Source: an uncultured Collinsella sp. (GTDB lineage Bacteria > Actinomycetota > Coriobacteriia > Coriobacteriales > Coriobacteriaceae). Taken from it: DNA of 64,000 bases. The notes beneath the pieces are model-generated. The model did no database searches, was not told the origin of the DNA, and saw only the letters and a list, made by a program, of their open reading frames with translations. Location: assembly GCA_900767675.1 (NCBI GenBank), contig CAAFZX010000036.1:3048-67047 (forward strand), written 5' to 3'. The translations under genes and the position numbers were made by a program. Of this stretch, positions 34,955-42,759 are shown one piece after another. How positions within the stretch are numbered: the first letter of the stretch is position 1; every line of letters begins with the position of its first letter.

Positions 34955-36067
34955 ATGGCAAAGGTAAAAATCAGCGATGTCGCGCGCGAGGCGGGAGTCT
35001 CGCTGGGCACGGTTTCCAACGCGCTCAACCATCCCGAAAAGCTGCGCCCCGAGACCCTCAAGCTAATCAACGAGACCATCAATCACTTGGGTTACCTGCC
35101 CAACCAAAGCGCTCGCCAGCTGGCCGGCGGCACCACCAAGTCCTTTGGCCTAGTCCTCCCCCGCCTCGACCACGGCTTTTCGCTCCAAATTGCCAGCGGT
35201 GCCCACAACGAGGCCCGCAAGCACGGCTACGACCTGCTCATCGCCAACGCCGATAACGACGATATTCTCCAGGACCATTACCTGCGCTATTTTATGGGCA
35301 CCCAGATGTCCGGCGTCATGGTTCAGCCCATGGCGTCTCCCGACTGGCACCCCGCCATGACCAAGATGCCCGTGCCGATCGTCTATCTGGACATCCACTG
35401 TTCCGAACCCGGTTATTACGTAGCCGCCGACAACGAGGCGCAGGGGCGCATTATCGCCGAGCTCGCCGTTGCCCGTGGCGCACGCCATATCACCGTTGTG
35501 GGCAGAGCGGCATTTATGCAGCTCACACTACGTGTGCTTGGCATTCACAAGGCCCTTGCCCTGCACCCCGATATCAAAATCGAAGTCATCGACGCCGGCG
35601 AATGGAATACCGCTGCCGACGGTTACAGCATCGGCGCCCAGATTGCCGAGCGCTCCGGCGACGAGCGCCCCGATTTTGTCATCGGCCTGACCGACGTACT
35701 GGCCTCGGGCGTCATCTCGGCGCTGGTCGACAAAGGCATCTCCGTCCCCGAGCAGGTTCGCGTGGCTGGCTGCGACGGCAACCCGCTCGCCTGGAGCGGG
35801 TCGGTCCCACTCACCACGGTGGCACCCCCAGGCTACGAGATTGGCCGCAAGGGCATTCAATTGCTCATGGAGCAAATCGAAAACAAAGCCCCGGTGAAGA
35901 CCAAGCACGCCCGTATCGGTTCCGCCGCACGCATCGTCACCGCGGTCACGGCCGTCGAGGACATCAACCGCCAAGAGCTCGTACGCCCGTTTTTACTGGA
36001 GCGCGCCAGCACCCAGGCAAGCAGCCAAGCCGAAACCACCGCCATCAACCTGGGCGCCTACCTGTAG
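34955..36067 (+). CDS. LacI-family transcriptional regulator
   Basis: This encodes 370 residues from ATG 34955 behind AAAGGGG. It has the LacI headpiece (VKISDVAREAGVSLGTVSNALNHPEKL, LGYLPNQSARQL) and a periplasmic-binding-protein-like effector domain (about 63-330, with GLVLPRLDHGFSLQIA, PIVYLDIH, VAGCDGNPLAW). A tail of about 35 residues beyond the domain (FLLERASTQASSQAETT) is longer than usual. It is monocistronic with its own terminator. No sugar operon is adjacent except glmS, which is divergent and carries a palindrome. Regulation of glmS or of a distant locus is possible. Confidence 0.9.
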   Translation: MAKVKISDVAREAGVSLGTVSNALNHPEKLRPETLKLINETINHLGYLPNQSARQLAGGTTKSFGLVLPRLDHGFSLQIASGAHNEARKHGYDLLIANADNDDILQDHYLRYFMGTQMSGVMVQPMASPDWHPAMTKMPVPIVYLDIHCSEPGYYVAADNEAQGRIIAELAVARGARHITVVGRAAFMQLTLRVLGIHKALALHPDIKIEVIDAGEWNTAADGYSIGAQIAERSGDERPDFVIGLTDVLASGVISALVDKGISVPEQVRVAGCDGNPLAWSGSVPLTTVAPPGYEIGRKGIQLLMEQIENKAPVKTKHARIGSAARIVTAVTAVEDINRQELVRPFLLERASTQASSQAETTAINLGAYL

Positions 36068-36112
36068 CAAAAAAGCGCCGCTGCGGAATCAGCCCCGCTG
36101 CGGCGCTTTTTT
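36068..36112. terminator. Strong terminator after lacI-family gene
   Basis: AAAAAAGCGCCGC...GCGGCGCTTTTTT with an inner GCGG/CCGC pairing. It can work in both directions. Confidence 0.85.
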
Positions 36113-36276
36113 CCGGCCCCACGCCCATTAGCCAGGGCTACAGCTACGGATATTTATGGAATGTAGTCCATATTTTCATGAGTTATTTTGATAAGATGGA
36201 TTAGATTCCATATTTTTTTTAATTTCATATAAATATTGATTTTGTTCCAATGTTTTCAGACCCAGGGAGAGACTTT

Positions 36277-37482
36277 ATGGATTTGATTGACCGCAAACAG
36301 TACCTCAACTGGCTCATTTCGTGGAAAGACTCGCATGTTATCAAGGTCGTTTCGGGCGTGCGTAGGTCCGGCAAATCGAAGCTATTCGAGATTTACCGTG
36401 GTCATTTGCGCGACCATGGAACCACAGATGCCCAGGTTGTATCCCTCAACTTTGAAGATCTGGAGTTCGAGTCTCTTACGTCGTATAGAGCACTCTACGA
36501 CTACGTTTCCGCCAGACTCGTCCCCGATAAGATGAACTACGTTTTTCTGGACGAGATTCAGCATGTCGAGCACTTCGAAAAAGCCGTCGACAGCCTATTT
36601 ATCAGGGACAATGTCGATCTCTACATAACCGGTTCCAACGCCTATCTGCTCTCGAGCGAGCTGGCAACCTTACTATCCGGTCGCTACGTAGAGCTCAAGA
36701 TGCTGCCCCTCTCCTTTAAAGAGTTTTGCTCGGCAAAAACCAATGGCGGAAAGGCTCCTACCCAGCTGTTTGACGAGTACATCACCCGGGGCTCCTTTCC
36801 CTTTATCGCCGAAACGGGTATCCAGGGCTCCCAGGCGCGCGATTACCTTATGAGCCTCTACGACACCATAGTCATACGCGACGTTATCGAACGCTTGAAG
36901 GTCTCGGACGTCTCGACCCTGCGCGATATCACCAAGTTCCTACTCCATAACGTCGGAAGTCGAATCTCGGTTAAAAAAATCTCCGACACGCTCTCGTCCA
37001 ACGGCAACAAAACTGACCAGAAAACCGTCGCCAAGTACCTCAAAGGGCTAACAGACAGTCTCGTGCTGTATTCGGCACCGCGCTACAACGTACGCGGTCG
37101 GCAGCTTCTTACAACAAATGGCAAATACTACGCCGTTGACCTTGGACTTAGAGGCGCTCTCGTCAAAACTCAGAGCAGCGACATCGGTCATATCCTCGAA
37201 AATGTTGTCTATCTCGAGCTCCTACGCCGCGGATACGACGTCTACGTGGGCGATATCGATGATGGGGAAATCGATTTTGTTGCCCTAGGCTCAGACGAAA
37301 CGGCCTATTTTCAGGTTTCAGCCACCACGCTCGACGAAACTACCCTCAACCGCGAGCTGGCCCCCTTTAACAAAGTCCGAGACAACTATCCCAAAACACT
37401 TCTTACGCTCGACACGCTATTTGCCGACGCAAACTACGAAGGAGTTCGCAAGCGTAACGTAATCGACTGGCTCCTGGAGTAA
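36277..37482 (+). CDS. AAA ATPase with DUF4143-type C-terminal domain
   Basis: This encodes 401 residues from ATG 36277 (GGGAGAG upstream). The AAA_14-type core has a Walker A-like GVRRSGKSKLF near residue 30, VFLDEIQHVEHFEKAVD at about 90-105, TGSNAYLLSSELATLLSGRYV, and a C-terminal DUF4143/PD-(D/E)xK-like part (LENVVYLELLRRGYDVYVG, DGEIDFVAL). Such proteins are common in anaerobes, often variable in content, with unclear function. The upstream 36140-36250 stretch is very AT-rich, unlike the rest of the window. That suggests acquisition from elsewhere. It has no obvious partner gene. Confidence 0.87.
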   Translation: MDLIDRKQYLNWLISWKDSHVIKVVSGVRRSGKSKLFEIYRGHLRDHGTTDAQVVSLNFEDLEFESLTSYRALYDYVSARLVPDKMNYVFLDEIQHVEHFEKAVDSLFIRDNVDLYITGSNAYLLSSELATLLSGRYVELKMLPLSFKEFCSAKTNGGKAPTQLFDEYITRGSFPFIAETGIQGSQARDYLMSLYDTIVIRDVIERLKVSDVSTLRDITKFLLHNVGSRISVKKISDTLSSNGNKTDQKTVAKYLKGLTDSLVLYSAPRYNVRGRQLLTTNGKYYAVDLGLRGALVKTQSSDIGHILENVVYLELLRRGYDVYVGDIDDGEIDFVALGSDETAYFQVSATTLDETTLNRELAPFNKVRDNYPKTLLTLDTLFADANYEGVRKRNVIDWLLE

Positions 37483-37678
37483 CTCATAACGCCCAAAGCC
37501 CCTGCCAGCCCGTTGCCAAGGCTGCCGTCTCGATCATTTAAAGCACAAAACCCCTCTTAGCGGCCAAAACTGCAGTCTAGGCGAGATAAGAGGGGCTGGC
37601 TGTATCGACGCTTCCGCGCGGGCGCTGTCGTCACCGCTAGAGGCAGACAACGCCCACGGGCGCATTCAGGATCTTGGC

Positions 37679-37720
37679 TAAAGATGCGGCCACCCGGCTA
37701 AGCGGTTGACCGCATCTTTA
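37679..37720 (-). terminator. Hairpin after the HAD phosphatase gene
   Basis: Exact 11-bp arms TAAAGATGCGG/CCGCATCTTTA flank a loop with CCGGCTAAGCGG. It lies 31 bp beyond the stop. A second hairpin, CCCCTCTTA/TAAGAGGGG, at about 37551-37596 serves the plus-strand ATPase gene. Nothing else is seen in 37483-37751. Confidence 0.65.
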
Positions 37721-37751
37721 AAATGTTATTGAAATGGCTCGGGTGCAAACG

Positions 37752-38402
37752 CTAGCGCACGGCCTTGACCGCCGCTGTCAGGTCGAACAACGTATCGAGC
37801 ACGGCCTCGCAGCCATCCACCACGTCCTGCGGCAGCGGCACGATATCGGGAACAGCAAAGACATGGCAGCCGGCCGTGATGCCCGAGACGCAGCCGTTGC
37901 GCGAATCCTCGACCACGGCACATTCCTCGGGGGCAAAGCCCGCGCGCTCGCAGGCAAGCAGATACATCTCGGGATCGGGCTTGCCGTGCACGACGTCCTC
38001 GCCGCAAGTCACCGTCTCAAACTTGTCAAAGAGGCCGACCATCTTAAGGTTGCGATCGGCCGTAACGAGGCGCGACGACGTTGCAAGGCCCACGTGATAG
38101 CCCGCAGCCAGCAGCTCGTCTATGCACTCGGCAGCGCCGGCCTTAAGCTCCAGATCGGTCTTGACCATCTCGTCGCGAATCTCCTTGTGGCGATGATAGA
38201 GCGCCTCGGCGGTTTCTCTGCTGCCGCAATGCGCCTCAAGGATGTCCATGACATCGGGCAGTGTACGACCGATAAACTGATGAATCAGCGCATCATCAAT
38301 CGCGATGCCCAGCTCAGCGGCGGGCGCTTTCCATGCCTTAATGCCCAGACGCTCGGTATCGACCAGCGTTCCGTCCATGTCAAAAATAACAGCCTTGATC
38401 AT
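37752..38402 (-). CDS. HAD-superfamily hydrolase (beta-phosphoglucomutase/phosphatase type)
   Basis: This encodes 216 residues from ATG 38402 behind GAGGAGA. HAD motif I is FDMDGTLVDTE (nucleophile Asp8), motif II LATSSR, motif III near GKPDPEMY and motif IV VVEDSRNG. The helical cap between residues 15 and 80 puts it in the subfamily I phosphatase/phosphoglucomutase group. The SRNG after VVED and the GKPxP lysine are usual there. The natural sugar or nucleotide phosphate cannot be deduced. It is monocistronic. Confidence 0.9.
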   Translation of the reverse strand: MIKAVIFDMDGTLVDTERLGIKAWKAPAAELGIAIDDALIHQFIGRTLPDVMDILEAHCGSRETAEALYHRHKEIRDEMVKTDLELKAGAAECIDELLAAGYHVGLATSSRLVTADRNLKMVGLFDKFETVTCGEDVVHGKPDPEMYLLACERAGFAPEECAVVEDSRNGCVSGITAGCHVFAVPDIVPLPQDVVDGCEAVLDTLFDLTAAVKAVR

Positions 38403-38569
38403 ATCGGTCTCCTCACCGGATTGCGTTACTGTCACTCTACCGCACTTTACAAATTTGTATATAACGTATATAGCATATTGCACTTTCGTTACATAGGTAG
38501 AAATCTTATGACAAGCAGCCCGGTAGGATTATAGTTTTCGACCGAGTACTCAATAGCAAGGATCGTTTC

Positions 38570-39448
38570 ATGTTTTCAGACACCACCGCACCTGCAGAGG
38601 AGCTTCAGGACAAACTCGCAGCGCTCGAGCAGCTGCTTTTGGCATATGGACGCGTCGCCATCGGCTTTTCCGGCGGCGTCGACAGCAGCTTTTTGGCCGC
38701 GGTCTGCGCCCGTATCATGCCTGCCGACACGCTTCTCGTCCACCTCACCACGCCGCTCATCGGCACGCCCGAGCAGGCTTCGTTTGAGCGTTCCGTTGAC
38801 GGGCAAGCCGAAGAAGGGCCGCATTTTAAGCTCCCTGTGCTCAACCTTTCAGTCGATCAGCTGCAGCTCCCCCAAGTAGCCTGCAACGATGCCAATCGCT
38901 GCTACCACTGCAAGCACGCCGGCTTTACCGCTATCGTCAACCACGCCAAGTCGCTCGGCTTCCCCACCGTCATCGATGGCAGCAATGCAAGCGATCGCGG
39001 TGACTACCGCCCCGGCATGCGCGCGGCAGAAGAGCTCGGCGTACGCTCGCCGCTTATGGAGGTCGGCTTTACCAAGGACGAAGAGCGCAAACTGTTGCGC
39101 GCATGGGGCTACCCCGTTTGGAACCTGCCGGCGGGAGCCTGTCTTGCCACGCGCGTCCCCACAGGTGAGGAGCTTACGCGCGAGAAGATCGATCTAATCC
39201 GCGCCTGCGAGGATTACCTGCACGATCTTGGTCTGGCGCAGGTACGTGCGCGCTTGGTCGGCGGCTGCATGCATATCGAGGCCGCTCCCGCAGATGTCAC
39301 TAAGATTGCCGCCCTCGGCAGTGCTGCCGTCGACGGCGAGGGCAAGACCCCGTTGCCCGCCGCCATCGAGTCCGCGCTGCGCGAGCTGGGCTGCGACCAC
39401 ATCTCCCCCGAGGTCACCCCCTACATCCACGGCAACATGAACCTGTAG
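38570..39448 (+). CDS. larE: LarE-like ATP-dependent sulfur transferase
   Basis: This encodes 292 residues. A PP-loop SGGVDSS at 34-40 marks the ATP pyrophosphatase fold, followed by DGSNASDRGDYRPG. A CxxC motif (Cys111, Cys114) and Cys191 in GACLATR are present. In this family a single conserved cysteine may be sacrificed, or three cysteines may hold an iron-sulfur cluster; the three seen here suggest the cluster type. LarE helps build the nickel-pincer cofactor of lactate racemase with LarB and LarC. None of larA, larB or larC is in this window, so a different client is also possible. Confidence 0.88.
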   Translation: MFSDTTAPAEELQDKLAALEQLLLAYGRVAIGFSGGVDSSFLAAVCARIMPADTLLVHLTTPLIGTPEQASFERSVDGQAEEGPHFKLPVLNLSVDQLQLPQVACNDANRCYHCKHAGFTAIVNHAKSLGFPTVIDGSNASDRGDYRPGMRAAEELGVRSPLMEVGFTKDEERKLLRAWGYPVWNLPAGACLATRVPTGEELTREKIDLIRACEDYLHDLGLAQVRARLVGGCMHIEAAPADVTKIAALGSAAVDGEGKTPLPAAIESALRELGCDHISPEVTPYIHGNMNL

Positions 39449-39449
39449 G

Positions 39450-39490
39450 TTGCGCCGTTTTACAAACGGCGCAACCGCTCGGCGCTGCGC
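39450..39490 (+). repeat. 3'-end module after larE (copy 4)
   Basis: Hairpin TTGCGCCGTTT-TAC-AAACGGCGCAA (39450-39474) begins 1 bp after the larE stop and is followed by CCGCTCGGCGCTGCGC, matching the linker of the other copies. The large nested repeat seen at H1 and H2 is missing or decayed. Confidence 0.82.
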
Positions 39491-39529
39491 AGGTTCAACC
39501 TGAACCACATAAATTGTTGCCGACCTTCT

Positions 39530-39568
39530 AAAAGGGGACAGGTTTATTTTGGCAGGTTTTATCTGGGG
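39530..39568. repeat. GGGGACAG-loop element (copy 4, left arm decayed)
   Basis: GGGGACAGGTTTATTTTGGC continues into AGGTTTTATCTGG, matching 32513-32545 almost exactly. The complementary left arm is no longer recognisable. Confidence 0.75.
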
Positions 39569-39579
39569 AAACGCAAACA

Positions 39580-39616
39580 GGGCCGCGACGCCTATATGGC
39601 GTCGCGGCCCTTTTCC
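39580..39616. terminator. Terminator between larE and the PTS operon
   Basis: Exact 13-bp arms GGGCCGCGACGCC/GGCGTCGCGGCCC with a 5-nt loop, followed by TTTTCC. Confidence 0.85.
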
Positions 39617-39654
39617 TTGGAGAAGGATCAATTGATTGAGCGGGCGGGTTACAC

Positions 39655-40107
39655 CTAACCCTCGAGCCCGGCGTTAATAAGCTCCGCGATCTCGACGGGA
39701 TCGGTGCTCGCGCGCACCTTGTCGCGGAAGCCGGCGTCCATCAGCATCACGGCAGCCTTTGAAAGCAGGCGTAGATGCGTGGTTCCAGCTTCGCCGGCGG
39801 GCACGTACAGCGCAAGCGCGACATCGACGGGCACGCCGTCAAAGCTCGGCCACTCGACGGGCTCGGCCAGCTTGAGCACGGCAACGCCCGGCGTATGGAT
39901 CGCGTCGCTCTTGGCATGCGGAACAGCAAACCCGGCGACAAGGCCAGTCTCGGCCTCGTTTTCGCGAGCAATAAAAGCCGCCTCTACGGCAGATGCGTCA
40001 TCGGCAAAACCGAGCTCAACAGACTGCTCAGACAGATAATGCAACGCGTCCTCGCGCGAGGCGGCGGCGTGGCCAATCGTCACTTGGTTGGCAGATACAA
40101 ATCCCAT
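39655..40107 (-). CDS. PTS EIIA component, fructose/mannitol type
   Basis: This encodes 150 residues of a single EIIA domain. Its phosphorylated histidine is His64 in FAVPHAKS, the signature of the fructose-mannitol (EIIA_2) family. It passes phosphate from HPr to the EIIB domain of the EIIBC encoded at the other end of the operon. It is the last gene, 12 bp after the transketolase C-terminal subunit, with GGGAGGG upstream of ATG 40107. Confidence 0.93.
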   Translation of the reverse strand: MGFVSANQVTIGHAAASREDALHYLSEQSVELGFADDASAVEAAFIARENEAETGLVAGFAVPHAKSDAIHTPGVAVLKLAEPVEWPSFDGVPVDVALALYVPAGEAGTTHLRLLSKAAVMLMDAGFRDKVRASTDPVEIAELINAGLEG

Positions 40108-40119
40108 GGAAAGCCCTCC

Positions 40120-41058
40120 CTACAACACGGACCTGACCGCGGCTTCGATGCCGTCGGCGTCCAAACCGTACTTATGCAGCAAGTCGACCGCAGGACCGGA
40201 CTCGCCGTACACATCGCGCACGCCGACGCGGCGCATGGGCACCGGGTGCTGCTCTGTGAGCACCGAGGCAACGGCCTCGCCAAGACCGCCGACAATCGAA
40301 TGCTCCTCTGCGGTGACCACACGGCCGGTCTTCTTGGCGCTGGCAACCACCAGACGCTCATCAAGCGGCTTGATCGTGTGCATGTTGATGACCTCGGCGT
40401 CAATGCCATCGGCAGCGAGCGCCTCGGCAGCCTCAAGCGCCTCGGCGACCATCAGGCCGCAGGCGATGATGGTCACATCGGACCCCTCGCGCACGACCAC
40501 GCCGCGACCAATCTTGAACTCATAGTCCTCGCGGTCGTTGATGACCGGTGTTGCCAGGCGGCCGAAGCGCATGTAGACCGGTCCCTCAAACTCATAGGCG
40601 GCGCGCACGCAAGCGCGAGCCTCGATGTCATCGGCGGGAACGATCACCGTCATACCCGGGATCGTGCGCATGAGCGCGATGTCCTCGCAGCATTGATGCG
40701 TGGCGCCGTCTTCACCGACCGAGATGCCCGCATGCGTGGCACCGATTTTGACGTTGAGATGCGGATAGCCGATGGAATTACGCACTTGCTCGTACGCGCG
40801 GCCGGCAGCGAACATGGCAAAGGTGCTCGCAAAGGCGACGTGACCCGTGGTCGCAATGCCGGCGGCAAGCCCCATCAAGTTGCTCTCGGCAATGCCGGCA
40901 TCGTAGAAGCGCTCAGGGTGCGCAGCCTTAAACTTGCCGGTCTGCGTGGCGGCGGCCAGGTCGGCATCGAGAACCACAAAGTCATCGCGCTCATTGCCCA
41001 GCTCGACAAGTGCCTCGCCATAGCTAACGCGCGTGGCGACTTTCTTGACGTCTGCCAT
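40120..41058 (-). CDS. Transketolase, C-terminal subunit
   Basis: This encodes 312 residues carrying the pyrimidine-binding and C-terminal domains of transketolase (LVELGNERDDFVVLDADL, GIAESNLMGLAAG, EDGATHQCCEDIALMR). Its ATG overlaps the stop of the N-terminal half (TAATG), so the halves are translationally coupled and form one thiamine-diphosphate enzyme. The catalytic Glu that activates the cofactor is expected in the FYDAGIAESN region. Such split enzymes are common in Gram-positive sugar operons. Its work is C2 transfer between ketose and aldose phosphates. Confidence 0.94.
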   Translation of the reverse strand: MADVKKVATRVSYGEALVELGNERDDFVVLDADLAAATQTGKFKAAHPERFYDAGIAESNLMGLAAGIATTGHVAFASTFAMFAAGRAYEQVRNSIGYPHLNVKIGATHAGISVGEDGATHQCCEDIALMRTIPGMTVIVPADDIEARACVRAAYEFEGPVYMRFGRLATPVINDREDYEFKIGRGVVVREGSDVTIIACGLMVAEALEAAEALAADGIDAEVINMHTIKPLDERLVVASAKKTGRVVTAEEHSIVGGLGEAVASVLTEQHPVPMRRVGVRDVYGESGPAVDLLHKYGLDADGIEAAVRSVL

Positions 41059-41888
41059 TAGAGCTCCTCCCCTGCTGCTGCGAGCTCGGCCATGGCCTGC
41101 TCAAACTGTTCATCGTTGGGTGCCTTGCCGTGCCAGCCAACCTGGTTTTCCATAAAGGAGACGCCCTTGCCCTTCACCGTCTCGGCGATAATGGCCACGG
41201 GCGAGTCGCTCACTTTGCGGGCCTCGGCAAAGGCGGCGGCAATCTGCGCCATGTCGTTACCGTCGGCAAGCTCGATCACATGCCACTTAAAGGCGCGGAA
41301 CTTGTCGGCAAGCGGCATAGCCGAGTTAACTTCGTCGATACTGCCGTCAATTTGCAGGCCATTGTGATCGATGATAGCGACGAGGTTATCCAAGTCGTGG
41401 TTGCCGGCGAACATGGCCGCCTCCCACACCTGGCCCTCCTCGCACTCGCCGTCGCCCAATAGCGTGTAGACGCGGTTGCTGTCACCCCAGTGCTTTGCGG
41501 CGAGTGCCATTCCAACCGCGGCGGAGATACCCTGACCGAGCGATCCGGTAGACATGTCGACGCCCGGAGTGTCATTCATATTGGGATGGCCCTGCAGGCG
41601 ACTGCCGATATGACGGAGCGTCTCGAGCTCCTCCTTGGGAAAGAACCCGCGTTCGGCGAGCACGGCATAGAGTGCCGGAGCGCAATGTCCCTTGGAGAGC
41701 ACAAAGCGATCGCGCTCGGCGCGGCTCGGATTCGCCGGGTCGACATCCATTTCCTCAAAGTAGAGGTAGGTCATAATGTCGGCGGCGCCAAGCGATCCGC
41801 CCGGATGCCCCGACTTGGCAGCGTGGACACCCGTGACAATACCGCGGCGAACCTCATTGGCAATCTTGGCCAGTTCCTGATCGGTCAT
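41058..41888 (-). CDS. Transketolase, N-terminal subunit
   Basis: This encodes 276 residues from ATG 41888 behind AGAGGAA. It is the diphosphate-binding half of transketolase: KSGHPGGSLGAADI, KGHCAPALYAVLAERG, STGSLGQGISAAVGMA, and the ThDP motif GDGECEEGQVWEAAMFAGNHDLDNL. Overlap with the next gene couples production of both halves. Confidence 0.94.
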   Translation of the reverse strand: MTDQELAKIANEVRRGIVTGVHAAKSGHPGGSLGAADIMTYLYFEEMDVDPANPSRAERDRFVLSKGHCAPALYAVLAERGFFPKEELETLRHIGSRLQGHPNMNDTPGVDMSTGSLGQGISAAVGMALAAKHWGDSNRVYTLLGDGECEEGQVWEAAMFAGNHDLDNLVAIIDHNGLQIDGSIDEVNSAMPLADKFRAFKWHVIELADGNDMAQIAAAFAEARKVSDSPVAIIAETVKGKGVSFMENQVGWHGKAPNDEQFEQAMAELAAAGEEL

Positions 41889-41909
41889 GGAGTTTCCTCT
41901 CTTGAGCAC

Positions 41910-41940
41910 GCCGGCCCGGCATAACAAATGCTGGGCCGGC
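41910..41940. repeat. Hairpin between transaldolase and transketolase genes
   Basis: GCCGGCCCGGCAT and ATGCTGGGCCGGC pair with one mismatch around a 5-nt loop. It is one of three hairpins, each filling an inter-gene gap of this operon. Confidence 0.75.
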
Positions 41941-41950
41941 AGAACCATCG

Positions 41951-42634
41951 TTACTGTGCCTCGACGACCTTTTTCCAGTCGGCCTCGAACGAGGCAAGGC
42001 CCTGGTCGGTCAGCGGGTGATGCAGGCATTTCTTAAGAGCAGCCATGGGGACGGTCGCAATATCGGCACCGAGCAGCGCCGCCTGGGTCACGTGATTGGG
42101 CGTGCGGACGGATGCGGTGATGATCTCGACGGTGTCGTCGACGTTCTTGCCAGTCCAGTCATAGTTCTTAATGCAGGTCACAACGTTGTCGAGCTGCGAA
42201 ATACCGTCCTCGGCGATGTCGTCAAAGCGGCCGACGAACGGGCTGATGTAGCGGGCACCGGCGTTGGCGGCCATGAGGGCCTGGGTCGGCGAGAAAACAA
42301 GCGTCATGTTGACGCGCACGCCTGCATCGGCCAGGGCGCGGCAGGCGGCGAGGCCGGCCTCACACACGGGAAGCTTAACCACGATGTTGGGAGCCAGGGC
42401 GGCAAGACGCTTGCCCTCCTCGATCATGCCCTCGGCAGTAGTCGCGGTGGACTCGGCGGACACGGGCAGTCCCTCGCAAAGCTCGGCGATCTTGAGCATG
42501 TGGGGCTCAAAGTCTGCAAGCTTGCCGCCGGTCTTGGCGTACAGGGACGGGTTGGTGGTGACGCCGGCAAGGCAGCCCCAGCTCTTGGCCTCGGCGATCT
42601 CGTCAAGGTTGGCGGTATCGATAAAGAACTTCAT
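41951..42634 (-). CDS. Small transaldolase / fructose-6-phosphate aldolase (TalC/FSA type)
   Basis: This encodes 227 residues from ATG 42634 behind AGAAGGAG. The family start MKFFIDTANLDEI and GVTTNPSL are clear. The Schiff-base lysine is in NIVVKLPVC, and FSPTQALMAANAGARYISPFVGRFDD follows. At about 220 residues it is the decameric short class. Members either move dihydroxyacetone units (transaldolase) or cleave fructose-6-phosphate. The split transketolase beside it makes a transaldolase role in the non-oxidative pentose phosphate route more likely. Sequence alone cannot decide. Confidence 0.92.
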   Translation of the reverse strand: MKFFIDTANLDEIAEAKSWGCLAGVTTNPSLYAKTGGKLADFEPHMLKIAELCEGLPVSAESTATTAEGMIEEGKRLAALAPNIVVKLPVCEAGLAACRALADAGVRVNMTLVFSPTQALMAANAGARYISPFVGRFDDIAEDGISQLDNVVTCIKNYDWTGKNVDDTVEIITASVRTPNHVTQAALLGADIATVPMAALKKCLHHPLTDQGLASFEADWKKVVEAQ

Positions 42635-42672
42635 AGTGCAAACTCCTTCTAAGGAATCCAAAACTCAAAAAA

Positions 42673-42740
42673 TAGGACAAAGGGGATGTCCCTTTGTCCT
42701 ATGTGCCGGGCCCGCAGCTGGGACATGCCCCGGGCCCGGC
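42673..42740. repeat. Twin hairpins between GatZ-like and transaldolase genes
   Basis: TAGGACAAAGGG/CCCTTTGTCCTA (42673-42701) and GCCGGGCCCG/CGGGCCCGGC (42705-42740) are both perfect over 12 and 10 bp. The second loop contains GGGACATG, recalling the GGGACAG loops elsewhere. Confidence 0.82.
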
Positions 42741-42759
42741 GTCGTGTAGGAAAAGCTAC

